DNA of 50,939 bases from the NCBI GenBank assembly GCA_030615855.1, contig JAUWYL010000007.1, forward strand, positions 1 through 50,939, written 5' to 3'. Below are positions 15,579 to 23,335 of this stretch, piece after piece (position 1 is the first letter of the stretch; the number at the start of each line of letters is the position of its first letter). The notes beneath the pieces are model-generated. The model was not told the origin of the DNA and searched no databases. It saw only the letters and a list, made by a program, of their open reading frames with translations. The DNA is from a bacterium (GTDB taxonomy: Bacteria; UBP18; UBA7526). Position numbers and translations under genes: made by a program.

Positions 15579-16642
15579 TATCTCTTCTCCTGAATGATCT
15601 TCTGCATCTCGTCCTTATCGTGACACCTGGTCATCGTGTCCTGATAGGTTATCAGTCCCCTCTGATAGAGCTCGAAGAGGGACTGATCCATGGTCTTCAT
15701 CCCGTATCTGGTTCCGGTCTGGATGGCAGAGAGGATCCGATGGGTCTTCATATCCCTTATCATATTGGCAATGGCCGGAGTAACCATCATGATCTCAAAG
15801 GCTGCCGCCCTTCCCTTACCGCTTGCCTTGGGTAAGAGTTGCTGGCAGAAGACCGCTACCAGAGAGACGGAGAGCATCATCCTGATCTGCTCCTGCTGGT
15901 CAGGAGGAAAGACATCTATGATCCGATCCACGGTCTGAGAAGCAGAGTTGGTATGCAATGTAGCGAAGACCAGGTGGCCGGTCTCTGCGGCAGTGATGGC
16001 GGCCTCAATGGTTGCCAAGTCCCTCATCTCTCCCACCAGAATGACATCCGGGTCCTGACGAAGGCCACGAACCAGGGCCTCGGCAAAGGAGGGGGTATCT
16101 ATACCTATCTCCCTCTGGGTGACGATACTCATCTTATGGGGATGGTAGTATTCTATAGGGTCCTCGACAGTGATGATGTGGCGATCCTGCTCAGAATTTA
16201 TGATATCGACCATAGTGGCCAAGGTGGTCGTCTTTCCGCTTCCCGTGGGCCCGGTAACCAAGATGAGCCCCCGCGGCCGATACAAGAGGTCCTTAACAGA
16301 AGCGGGAAGGCCCAGTTCTTCTAAGGTAAGGAGTTTGGTGGGGATGAGTCTCATAGAGATGGCTACCGACCCCGTCTGGCGATAGATGCAGACCCGGAAC
16401 CTTCCCTGATCCTTGAAGGTATGGCCGAAGTCGGCCGATCCCATCTCCTTTATCTGCTCCTGGTATCTCTGGGGGGAGAGGGCCTCCATAAACGATTGAG
16501 TATCCTCTGGCTTCAGGGGCTTCGTATCCAGAGGATGTAATTTCCCATCGATGCGCAGTACTGGTGGCCGACCGACGTGAATATGTAGATCAGAGGCATT
16601 CCTATCAACGACCATCTGTAAGAGCTTCTCCACTTCCAACAT
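15578..16642 (-). CDS. pilT: Pilus retraction ATPase PilT
   Basis: A 354-residue retraction ATPase, the usual PilT length. Walker A 'GPTGSGKTT' at 131-139, Asp box 'ITVEDPIEY', Walker B 'RQDPDVILVGEMRD', His box 'TGHLVFATLHTN'. The PilT-specific C-terminus 'AIANMIRD' and 'TGTRYGMKTMDQSL' separates it from PilB. It lacks the N-terminal MshEN domain and zinc Cys. The ATG at 16642 has AGGAG nine bases upstream. It is sandwiched between two PilB genes. Presence of a retraction motor beside pseudopilin genes points to a dynamic pilus rather than plain type II secretion. Confidence 0.94.
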   Translation of the reverse strand: MLEVEKLLQMVVDRNASDLHIHVGRPPVLRIDGKLHPLDTKPLKPEDTQSFMEALSPQRYQEQIKEMGSADFGHTFKDQGRFRVCIYRQTGSVAISMRLIPTKLLTLEELGLPASVKDLLYRPRGLILVTGPTGSGKTTTLATMVDIINSEQDRHIITVEDPIEYYHPHKMSIVTQREIGIDTPSFAEALVRGLRQDPDVILVGEMRDLATIEAAITAAETGHLVFATLHTNSASQTVDRIIDVFPPDQQEQIRMMLSVSLVAVFCQQLLPKASGKGRAAAFEIMMVTPAIANMIRDMKTHRILSAIQTGTRYGMKTMDQSLFELYQRGLITYQDTMTRCHDKDEMQKIIQEKR

Positions 16643-16654
16643 CTCACACTCCTC

Positions 16655-16810
16655 TTAAACAAAATTAAATATCAAAAATTAAATATTAAAATTACATATC
16701 AAAATGTAAAATTATTCTCATCATAAAATAATATCGAGGCAGAAAAGTTTCTTCTATAGAATATTTCTTTTTGATTTTTAATTTGTCATTTTGCATTTTG
16801 CATTTTGAAT
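16655..16810. repeat. AAATATCAAATATTAAA / GCATTTT palindromic spacer
   Basis: Left part repeats AAATATCAAAAATTAAATATT; right part TTTGATTTTTAATTTGTCATTTTGCATTTTGCATTTTG is largely its reverse complement plus a GCATTTT array. Resembles the spacers at 30790-30935, 35228-35354 and 44280-44412. Confidence 0.7.
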
Positions 16811-16814
16811 TGCT

Positions 16815-18515
16815 CTATTCTATGTCTGCCTGGGTTACCCTCAATACCTCATCAATGGTGGTCTGGCCCATGGCTACCTTCAGGAAGCCATCCTCCCTCA
16901 TGGTCCTCATCCCTTCCTCCCTGGCTCTTGCCTTGACCACAGTGGACGGGGCCTTCTCCAGGATAAGGTCCCTTATCCTATCAGTGATGGGCATGACCTC
17001 GAAGATTCCGTTCCTTCCCCGATAGCCGGTACGGGCGCAGGCCATACATCCCTTCCCTCTATATAACTTTCCTTCCTTCAAATCTTCCTTCTTCTTATTT
17101 AAGAGAAGTAGGTCTTTGGTGCTCGGCTCATAGGCCTCCCGACACTCAGGACAGATGGTCCTCACCAATCTCTGGGCCATGACCCCGGCCACACTGGAGG
17201 CGACCAGGAAGGGCTTTACCCCCATATCTACCAGCCTGGTGACGGCAGAAGGGGCATCGTTGGTATGTAAAGTAGAGAAGACCAGGTGTCCGGTTAGAGA
17301 GGCCCGGATGGCGATCTCTGCCGTCTCCACATCCCTTATCTCACCGATCATGATGATGTTCGGTGCCTGGCGCAGGATGGAGCGCAGGCATCTGGCGAAG
17401 GTGAGACCGATCTTGGGCCTCACCTGGGTCTGGTTTATCCCAGAGACGTGGTACTCTACTGGATCCTCTACAGTAATGAGCTTGACGTCTGCGGTATTGA
17501 TCTTATTGAGTGCCGCATATAGGGTGGTTGTCTTTCCACTCCCCGTAGGGCCGGTAACAAGTATGATTCCATTGGGCCTCCTGATCAGGGAATCAAAGAG
17601 CTCCTCATAGTCGGATAAGAAGCCCACCTCCCTCAGGCCAAGCATGACGGAGGACTTATCCAGGATCCTCATGACGATGCTCTCCCCGAAGAGAGAGGGA
17701 AAGGAAGAGACCCTCAGGTCAATGTCTCGGCCCAGCATCTTAAGCATGATTCTTCCATCCTGGGGAAGCCTTCTCTCGGCGATATTCATTCCGGCCATGA
17801 TCTTTATCCTGGAGAGCATGGGGGCCTGGAAGCGCTTTGGGGGAGGGGTCTTCTCGTGCAATACCCCATCTATCCTATATCTTATTTTGAATGTTTTCTC
17901 GAAGGGCTCTAAGTGGATGTCGCTTGCCCTTTCCTTCAGGGCCTGTAGAATAATGAGACTGACCAGTTTTATGATGGGGGCTTCATCCGCGATCTCTTCT
18001 AATTCTTCTGCTCCTTCCTCCTCGTGTATTACCTCTAACTCTTCCATGCCAGCCACCATCTCTTCTACAGACTCCTCAACCAGGCCATAATTCCTCTCAA
18101 TGGCCTTCATCACCTCATCCTCAGAAGCAACCATCCCCTTCACCTTACAGTCCAATAGAAGAGAGAGGTCATCCAAAGAACGGATATCGAAGGGATTGGC
18201 CATGGCCACGGTGAGGGTCTTCTTGGTCTTCTTTAGAGGGAGCACTCTATAGAGGTGGGCGGTCCTTGCTGAGATGGCCTTCAGGGCCTCCTCAGTGAAC
18301 TTATAATCCTCCAATTTCACCCTCTTCATCCCCATCTGAGCAGCGATGAGATCCAGGATCTGGTCCATGGTAGCTAATTTCAGGCGCACAATGACCTTCT
18401 CCAGTCTCCCCTTCTCCTTACGCTGCTCTTCTAAGGCGGTATTTAGTTGATCTTGGGTGAGGAGCCTGCTTGAGGTCAATATCCTTTCCAGGGTTCTCTG
18501 TCTCGCCTCTACCAA
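16815..18515 (-). CDS. pilB: PilB/GspE-type assembly ATPase (copy 2), altered Walker B flank
   Basis: A 566-residue paralogue of copy 1 with an MshEN domain (about 8-145), Walker A 'GPTGSGKTT' (322-330), Asp box 'ITVEDPVEY', His box 'TGHLVFSTLHTND' and zinc Cys pairs ('CPEC', 'CMAC'). The stretch before Walker B reads 'RQAPNIIMIGEIRD' where copy 1 and the family have 'RQDPD'; both acidic residues (384 and 386) are replaced, and a nearby Gly is Cys376. The core Walker B Glu remains. The TTG start at 18515 has AAGGAG seven bases upstream, the only suitable site. It is the first gene of the pilus operon, with a consensus promoter at 18697-18725. Confidence 0.92.
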   Translation of the reverse strand: MVEARQRTLERILTSSRLLTQDQLNTALEEQRKEKGRLEKVIVRLKLATMDQILDLIAAQMGMKRVKLEDYKFTEEALKAISARTAHLYRVLPLKKTKKTLTVAMANPFDIRSLDDLSLLLDCKVKGMVASEDEVMKAIERNYGLVEESVEEMVAGMEELEVIHEEEGAEELEEIADEAPIIKLVSLIILQALKERASDIHLEPFEKTFKIRYRIDGVLHEKTPPPKRFQAPMLSRIKIMAGMNIAERRLPQDGRIMLKMLGRDIDLRVSSFPSLFGESIVMRILDKSSVMLGLREVGFLSDYEELFDSLIRRPNGIILVTGPTGSGKTTTLYAALNKINTADVKLITVEDPVEYHVSGINQTQVRPKIGLTFARCLRSILRQAPNIIMIGEIRDVETAEIAIRASLTGHLVFSTLHTNDAPSAVTRLVDMGVKPFLVASSVAGVMAQRLVRTICPECREAYEPSTKDLLLLNKKKEDLKEGKLYRGKGCMACARTGYRGRNGIFEVMPITDRIRDLILEKAPSTVVKARAREEGMRTMREDGFLKVAMGQTTIDEVLRVTQADIE

Positions 18516-18530
18516 CTGACCACTCCTTAA

Positions 18531-18690
18531 AATTTGAATCAGTTAACAAGTTGACTAGTTAATAAGTTAATAAGGAAAATAGTTGGATTACACCCCTATT
18601 CCAACTAATTCACCAATTTCCTAATATACTAAACCAGTCCAACCAATCTACCTATTTCACTAACTTGTATCCTTGTACCTTGCCAACTTT
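18531..18690. repeat. Palindromic AAGTTAAT word array in pilB leader
   Basis: Left arm repeats GTTAACAAGTTGACTAGTTAATAAG; right arm has ACTAACTTGTATCCTTGTACC and TGCCAAC, its near reverse complement. It would lie in the 5' leader RNA between the promoter and the TTG start. Confidence 0.7.
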
Positions 18691-18696
18691 CCTTTT

Positions 18697-18725
18697 ATAT
18701 TATCATATTTATTTAGATTTGTCAA
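18697..18725 (-). promoter_or_regulatory. Sigma-70-type promoter for the pilus operon
   Basis: Minus strand: TTGACA (18725-18720), a 17-base spacer, TAATAT (18702-18697). Near-consensus boxes at ideal spacing, about 175 bases before pilB copy 2. Best promoter seen in the window. Confidence 0.62.
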
Positions 18726-18869
18726 ATGTGAACGTAGCGATGCTATTAGCTGCGGGATCTTTTTAGTAGTCTCTCCTGGAGCCTTTTGATCTTCTCTTTC
18801 TGGTGGAACCTGCGATTAGCGACCAGCCCGCCGAAGGCGAGGTCTCGCCCCTTTGGGGCGGACGATATG
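18726..18869. other. Spacer with GC hairpin, no gene called
   Basis: Between the promoter and the P-loop gene stop. A perfect 6-base stem with 3-base loop (CGCCCC/GGGGCG, 18846-18860) sits 10 bases after the stop but has no T-run. An open run of about 30 codons (minus strand, ending near 18765) has no start and no recognisable domain. Confidence 0.45.
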
Positions 18870-19520
18870 CTATCCCCTGCTTTCTTTATTTATGGCCTCT
18901 AAGGCCTCGGCTGCCTTCTCCACCTCTGGCTCCAGTTTCGCCCTTCCTGTCTCTCGGCTATCGATGACTATTAGGGGAAGGGGAGAGGCCCCCTTAAGCC
19001 TCTCTTCAGACTCCAAGAGGAGTTCTTCGAAGTCGTCCTCTTTATAATAGGATTCCATGAGATCGGGAGGGACGATATGACTGTCCAGGTCCTCTCCCCC
19101 CTTCTCCTGAAACCTCTTGACATTCCTCTGATAACAGACCTGATAGGGAGCGAAGATATAGAAGATGAGGGATTTTTCCAAAACCTCTGGAGTGAAATTA
19201 TTTAAGGCCTGAAGGTAGTTATTCCGGGCAAACTCAACGAAGATCATCCTATTCTCTTTCTCTAATCTCTTCATCCTTTCATTCACTACCTTCAATACCT
19301 CATCCACAATGCTCCAGTCAGTGACCTCAAAGCCTCCGGCCTTCCTCCTGTGTCTCTTGAAATGGACATCCTTATCAAAGAGTTCTTTTAAGATAGGAAA
19401 GTCATCTATCCTCATAAACTCCTTGGCCAGCTCTCGTTCTTTTAACTTCTCAGTGAGCATCTCATAGATGACGCTCTTCCCGCATCCTGGACGGCCTAAG
19501 AGAAAGATGAATGAATACAA
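18870..19520 (-). CDS. P-loop kinase-like protein of unknown substrate
   Basis: About 216 residues. Walker A 'GRPGCGKS' lies at the very N-terminus ('YSFIFLLGRPGCGKSVIYEML'), as in small kinases of the nucleoside/adenylylsulfate type. Later motifs are 'RIDDFPIL' (possible DxD), 'FVEFARNNY' and 'YQRNVKRF', the last like a lid Arg cluster. I do not recognise a named family; an uncharacterised nucleotide kinase is the best guess. I chose the TTG at 19520, with GAGG six bases upstream inside the recurrent word GCCGAACGAAGTGAGGC; reading from 19544 would translate that word. It lies alone between the exonuclease and the pilus operon. Confidence 0.6.
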   Translation of the reverse strand: MYSFIFLLGRPGCGKSVIYEMLTEKLKERELAKEFMRIDDFPILKELFDKDVHFKRHRRKAGGFEVTDWSIVDEVLKVVNERMKRLEKENRMIFVEFARNNYLQALNNFTPEVLEKSLIFYIFAPYQVCYQRNVKRFQEKGGEDLDSHIVPPDLMESYYKEDDFEELLLESEERLKGASPLPLIVIDSRETGRAKLEPEVEKAAEALEAINKESRG

Positions 19521-19548
19521 AATAAGCCTCACTTCGTTCGGCAATTTC

Positions 19549-19643
19549 CACAGATTAGCACGGATTGACCAAACTGATTAGCACGGATTTAGTGATGAGA
19601 ATCAGTGCTAATCCGTATCTTTTAATCTGTGCCCATCCGTGTA
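19549..19643. repeat. 95-base dispersed palindromic element, copy A
   Basis: CACAGATTAGCACGGATT words on the left and TGCTAATCCGTATC/AATCTGTGCCCATCCGTG on the right form a large imperfect hairpin. It matches 49358-49452 at 92 of 95 positions with no gaps. Confidence 0.9.
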
Positions 19644-19665
19644 ATTACTCAAGTTTTAATACAAT

Positions 19666-20265
19666 TTAGTAGTCATACTTCTTCCTGAACTTTACTTCTT
19701 TGAATCTCTCTGCCCCCAGTTCCGAGAGTTTATAACCCCGGGCCATCTTGAAGAAGAGTTTCCCGGTGCAGATACAATCGATCCAGGACTTATGCCTTCC
19801 AAAGGGCCTCTTTATTCTGAATTCTCTCATCATATCCTCTAAATGAAGATTTCTCTTCTTGAAGAGCATGCCCCCCATCTTTGCCGTATCGCAGACCCAG
19901 TTATTGGGCACGGGAAGTTTACACTCTCTTATCACCGCTCGTATGAAATCGATATCAAATCCCGCCCGATGGACGACCAGGATGCTCCCCTTTATAAAAT
20001 TTAAAAATTCGGGGAGGACCTCTTCTATGGGAGGCTTATTCTTCAGGGTCTCAGGATTTATCTTATTCACGGCCAAGGCCTGGGGATCGAAATAATCTGT
20101 CTTGGGCCTGATGCGCTTAAAGAACCTTTCCAGGATTTTAGCCTTTCCATTCTTATAGGAATACTTTACTGCTCCCAGCTCGATGATCTCTCCTCCATCC
20201 TTCCTTCTTCCTGTGGTCTCAGTATCGATGACACAGACGATCTTCTCTTTCGTTTTCTTAGTCAT
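19666..20265 (-). CDS. DEDDh 3'-5' exonuclease (DnaQ/epsilon-like)
   Basis: A 200-residue exonuclease. ExoI motif 'CVIDTETTG' supplies Asp and Glu, ExoII 'VVHRAGFDIDF' the third Asp, ExoIII 'HKSWIDC' the His and final Asp. It could be a proofreading subunit relative or a free DNase/RNase. 'PxxLKNKPPIEEVLPEFLNF' is the usual DnaQ connector. The ATG at 20265 is chosen because the open frame further upstream translates a spacer word (AATTTGGTGCTTGG). Next to it are no polymerase genes. It ends 22 bases before the word array at 19549-19643. Confidence 0.8.
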   Translation of the reverse strand: MTKKTKEKIVCVIDTETTGRRKDGGEIIELGAVKYSYKNGKAKILERFFKRIRPKTDYFDPQALAVNKINPETLKNKPPIEEVLPEFLNFIKGSILVVHRAGFDIDFIRAVIRECKLPVPNNWVCDTAKMGGMLFKKRNLHLEDMMREFRIKRPFGRHKSWIDCICTGKLFFKMARGYKLSELGAERFKEVKFRKKYDY

Positions 20266-20623
20266 AGCCGCCCCTGTCGGGGAAATCCCAAATTCCAAGC
20301 ACCAAATTCCAAACAAATTTCAATTATCAGACACCAAGATACAAGAGACAATAACCCAAAAAGCATATCAGGATACCAATAGGAAGGGGATCAGGGCATC
20401 AGGATATCAGGTGGAAAATTCACCTGATCTGATAACCTGGTACTCTGATATTCTGCCTACTGATCTTCTGGTACTCTGATATTCTATCCACTGATTTACT
20501 TATTTTTGGTGATTTGGTCATTGTATATTGTTTGCCCTGCGAAATTCGGAGAATTTCCAGGATTAAGTCCCCGCAATCTTTTTAGATTGCAGGGGATGAT
20601 TTGTTATTTGTAATTTGGATAAT
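20266..20623. repeat. 358-base spacer of nested word arrays
   Basis: No gene seen. It holds CAAATTCCAAGCACC-type words (20280-20320), ATCAGGAT words with a perfect 8-base palindrome at its centre (ATCAGGTG/CACCTGAT, 20406-20428), then TACTCTGATATTCT and ACTGATCTTC words (20440-20500). A hairpin lies at 20569-20594 (CCCCGCAATCT with AGATTGC-GGGG) 30 bases after the next gene's stop; no T-run follows on the coding strand. Confidence 0.65.
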
Positions 20624-21607
20624 TTAGCCCACTTCTTTAATTATGCTTCTGACGTAGGCCGTTTCCTCTTCCAGAATCTTTCTCTTATCCTTCACCTGAT
20701 CCAGATACTTATAGGCCGTCTCCAGAACAATGAGTTCTGGCTCCAATTTCTTTACGATCTCAAAATAATTCTTAAGGTTCTTTCTTTTTAAGGGACCAGT
20801 CTCCAGATGGAGAGGAGGATGAAAGGTCTTCTCCCCGGGAACATAGTCATTGAGATGGAGCTCTTTTACCAGATCTTTAGGGATTCTTTCCATTATTCTT
20901 TCCGGTTCATCAGGGATATCTTTTCCGCAGTCTGCCCTGGTAAACCAGTGGCCAATGTCGAAGTTGAAGTAGACCTCTGTCCCCATCCTCCTTGCCTCTT
21001 CAACTACCTCAATGCAATCCTCTGGTTCAACGAAGATGTTATCAAAGGCGACATTATTCTCTAAATGGAGAAGCAAGCCCCTCTCTTGGGCATAACCTCC
21101 CAATTCTACTAAAGTCTTGACCAAGGCCTCTTTCAACTTTCTGAGGTAGAGTTTAGAGACCATATAGAAGGGAGCACTCCCCGGATGCATGATGAGATAC
21201 CTTGCTCCGATATCAGAAGCAAAATCAATGTATACCTTCTGTAGTTCCACCGCTTTTCTTCTATCCAGCTCCTGGAGACTGCAGACGCTCGAGCCAACAT
21301 TAGAATAGGAGAGATGCAAGGATAGAGAGACGCCCTCTTTTTCTGCCTTCTCTCTTACTCTCTTTCTCTCCTCTTTGCTAAAATCTGGATAGGGGTTAGG
21401 GACATCGCCATCGAGTTCCACATGACCCAGACCAAACTCCTTGGCCAATTTAATCTGGAAGAGGATATCCTTCTTAAACTTAACCAACCCCAAGGCATTC
21501 ATACTAAAGAGGTCATACTCTCCGCTCAGGACCTTCTTCTTTTCCTCTTTACTCAGTTTATCCAAGACAAAGGTGTTGGTAAAATTTCGACCTAACTTAA
21601 TCATCAT
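20624..21607 (-). CDS. Xylose-isomerase-like TIM-barrel protein (sugar phosphate isomerase/epimerase)
   Basis: A 327-residue AP-endonuclease-2-like TIM barrel. Metal-site motifs are visible: 'LHLSYSN', 'YLIMHPGSAPF', 'LHLENN', 'YFNFDIGHWF', 'ELHLND' and 'VLETAY'. This pattern fits isomerase/epimerase family PF01261, not a specific enzyme. It is last in the nucleoside salvage cluster after the pyrimidine phosphorylase, so a role on ribose or deoxyribose phosphates is plausible (inference). Two in-frame ATGs (21607, 21604) follow GGAGGAG. It is not a deoxyribose-phosphate aldolase; no deoC was found. Confidence 0.75.
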   Translation of the reverse strand: MMIKLGRNFTNTFVLDKLSKEEKKKVLSGEYDLFSMNALGLVKFKKDILFQIKLAKEFGLGHVELDGDVPNPYPDFSKEERKRVREKAEKEGVSLSLHLSYSNVGSSVCSLQELDRRKAVELQKVYIDFASDIGARYLIMHPGSAPFYMVSKLYLRKLKEALVKTLVELGGYAQERGLLLHLENNVAFDNIFVEPEDCIEVVEEARRMGTEVYFNFDIGHWFTRADCGKDIPDEPERIMERIPKDLVKELHLNDYVPGEKTFHPPLHLETGPLKRKNLKNYFEIVKKLEPELIVLETAYKYLDQVKDKRKILEEETAYVRSIIKEVG

Positions 21608-21751
21608 TACTCCTCCCTCTAAGAGTGGTTTACGGTTAACAGTGTACGGTTTACGGTAAACTGTAAACAGCCCGAAGGGCGGGCAAATTGATTAGTAGTT
21701 ATTCATCAGCGGGGCAAGTAAAACGCACCGCTCAACCGTAAACGATGTTTT
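21608..21751. repeat. GTTTACGGT word array with GC hairpin
   Basis: GTTTACGGTTAACAGTGTACGG is followed by its reverse-complement form GTAAACTGTAAAC. A small GCCC-GGGC hairpin sits at 21670-21680. Words like CTCAACCGTAAACG close the spacer. Same family as 38665-38705. Confidence 0.65.
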
Positions 21752-23080
21752 TTAGAGTTCTTCCACTCCTTTCTTCGTCACCCGGGCATAGAAGAACTTG
21801 GGCTTCTCAACCTTCTCTTTTCCTATCGTATAACTTGTTAAGAACTTCTCCTTTGCGTTCTCTATCTTTTTCCTATCGCCATCGGTATGGAAGATGGCTA
21901 AGGGTTCGCCCTCCTTTACCTCATCGCCTATCTTCTTCTTCAAGAGGACCCCTACACTGGAATCGATGACATCCTCCTTCTTCTGCCTTCCGGCACCCAA
22001 GACCTGGGAACTTACTCCCACGGAGAAGGCATCTATCTTCTGGACATATCCTTCTCCTAGACTCTCTACCTCTATCCTTTCTTTGCACTGGGGAAGGAGA
22101 GAAGGATCATCGATTGCCTTTGGATCCCCTCCCTGAGCCTTGACCATCTCCTTCAGTTTCTCCAGGCCCTTTCTATTCTCGATTACTTCCCTCAACCTTT
22201 CCCTGGCTTCCTTCAGATTCCTCACCACCTCAGAGATTAGGAGCATGTTCGCTCCCAATTCAATACATAACTCTTCTAAATCCTTAGGGCCTTCTCCTTT
22301 CAGAGTATCTATGGCTTCTTTGACTTCAATGGCATTCCCTATAGCATAACCCAAGGGCTCCTCCATACTGGTAATGAGAGCCACCATCCTCTTTCCCGCT
22401 CCCTTACCAATGGCGACCATGGCCTTTGCTAAGGCTAAGGCATCCTCATACTTCACCATGAAGGCCCCGGAACCGGTCTTGACATCCAGGACAATCCCAT
22501 CTGACCCGGCAGCCAGCTTCTTGCTCAGGATGCTTCCTGCAATTAGAGGGATGGAGTCCACAGTCGCCGTAACATCCCTCAGGGCATAGATCCTCTTATC
22601 TGCGGGTGCCAATTCCTTTGTCTGACCCATTAAAGCCAGACCAATCCTATTCACACTCTCGGTAAACTCTTCCATGGTAAGGGAAGTCTTGAATCCTGGG
22701 ATGGATTCCAACTTATCTATTGTTCCTCCGGTATGGCCCAGACCCCTTCCGGTCATCTTGGCTACCTTTCCTCCGGCAGCAGCAACTATAGGACCAAGCA
22801 CCAGGGTCGTGGTATCCCCTACTCCCCCTGTGGAGTGCTTATCGACCTTGAATCCCTTTATCCCTGAGAGGTCTACCCTATCGCCAGAGTTTACCATGGC
22901 CATGGTGAGATCCGTTGCCTCCTCTGGAGACATCCCCTGGAAGTAGACCGCCATCAGGAAGGCTGCCATCTGGTAATCGGGGATCTGATCTTTACAGTAA
23001 CCCTCGATCATGAAATTAATCTCTTCTCTACTTAATCTCTCTCCATTCCTCTTCTTTAAAATAAGATCATAGACCCTCAT
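21752..23080 (-). CDS. deoA: Pyrimidine-nucleoside/thymidine phosphorylase
   Basis: A 442-residue phosphorylase that splits uridine, thymidine or deoxyuridine to base and pentose-1-phosphate. Signatures: 'DKHSTGGVGDTTTLVL' phosphate loop, 'KMTGRGLGHTGGTIDKLESIPG' (family PROSITE pattern, spanning about 22 residues), 'SGAFMV' and a C-terminal domain of the pyrimidine phosphorylase type. Length is normal for DeoA/Pdp (430-445). ATG at 23080 with AGGAG six bases upstream; an open frame to 23149 translates spacer words. It fits the salvage block with punA, add and deoB: its bases feed the dihydropyrimidine pathway and its sugar phosphates feed DeoB. Whether it prefers uridine or thymidine cannot be read from sequence alone. 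Confidence 0.92.
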   Translation of the reverse strand: MRVYDLILKKRNGERLSREEINFMIEGYCKDQIPDYQMAAFLMAVYFQGMSPEEATDLTMAMVNSGDRVDLSGIKGFKVDKHSTGGVGDTTTLVLGPIVAAAGGKVAKMTGRGLGHTGGTIDKLESIPGFKTSLTMEEFTESVNRIGLALMGQTKELAPADKRIYALRDVTATVDSIPLIAGSILSKKLAAGSDGIVLDVKTGSGAFMVKYEDALALAKAMVAIGKGAGKRMVALITSMEEPLGYAIGNAIEVKEAIDTLKGEGPKDLEELCIELGANMLLISEVVRNLKEARERLREVIENRKGLEKLKEMVKAQGGDPKAIDDPSLLPQCKERIEVESLGEGYVQKIDAFSVGVSSQVLGAGRQKKEDVIDSSVGVLLKKKIGDEVKEGEPLAIFHTDGDRKKIENAKEKFLTSYTIGKEKVEKPKFFYARVTKKGVEEL

Positions 23081-23089
23081 TTTATCTCC

Positions 23090-23335
23090 TAATAAACATA
23101 GTTGACAAGTTAATAAGTCAATAAGTTGATAAGTGAATAAAAAAAACATTTGATTAGGGTTAAGGTTAGGTTGTTAGTTTGATTGTTAGGTTAGGTAGTT
23201 GGTCTTTAAACACCTAACTCTTACCTAACTATCAAACCCCTGTCTGCCGACAGGCAGGCACTACTTTGCCCTAACCCAACTACCAACGACTTTGGACAAT
23301 CTTGTCAACTTGTTCCCTTGTCAACTTGTTAACTG
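23090..23335. repeat. Nested palindromic word array with GACAGG hairpin
   Basis: Outer arms: GTTGACAAGTTAATAAGTC at 23100-23140 and CTTGTCAACTTGTTCCC at 23297-23335. Inner arms: GGTTAGGTTGTTAGTTTGATTG and CCTAACTCTTACCTAACTATC. A perfect CCTGTC/GACAGG stem lies at 23239-23254. The right outer arm runs into the punA 3' end and supplies its stop codon. Confidence 0.75.

Noticed and set aside
18765-18865. About 30 open codons with a basic C-terminus (ends near 18765)
   Set aside because: No start codon, no ribosome-binding site and no recognisable domain; probably chance or a worn remnant.
20569-20594. Intrinsic terminator after the sugar isomerase
   Set aside because: The stem is good but the coding strand continues ACTTAAT without a T-run. 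Kept as a hairpin only.
23081-23149. Longer deoA start
   Set aside because: The extension is hydrophobic translation of AAGTTAAT words; ATG at 23080 has AGGAG.
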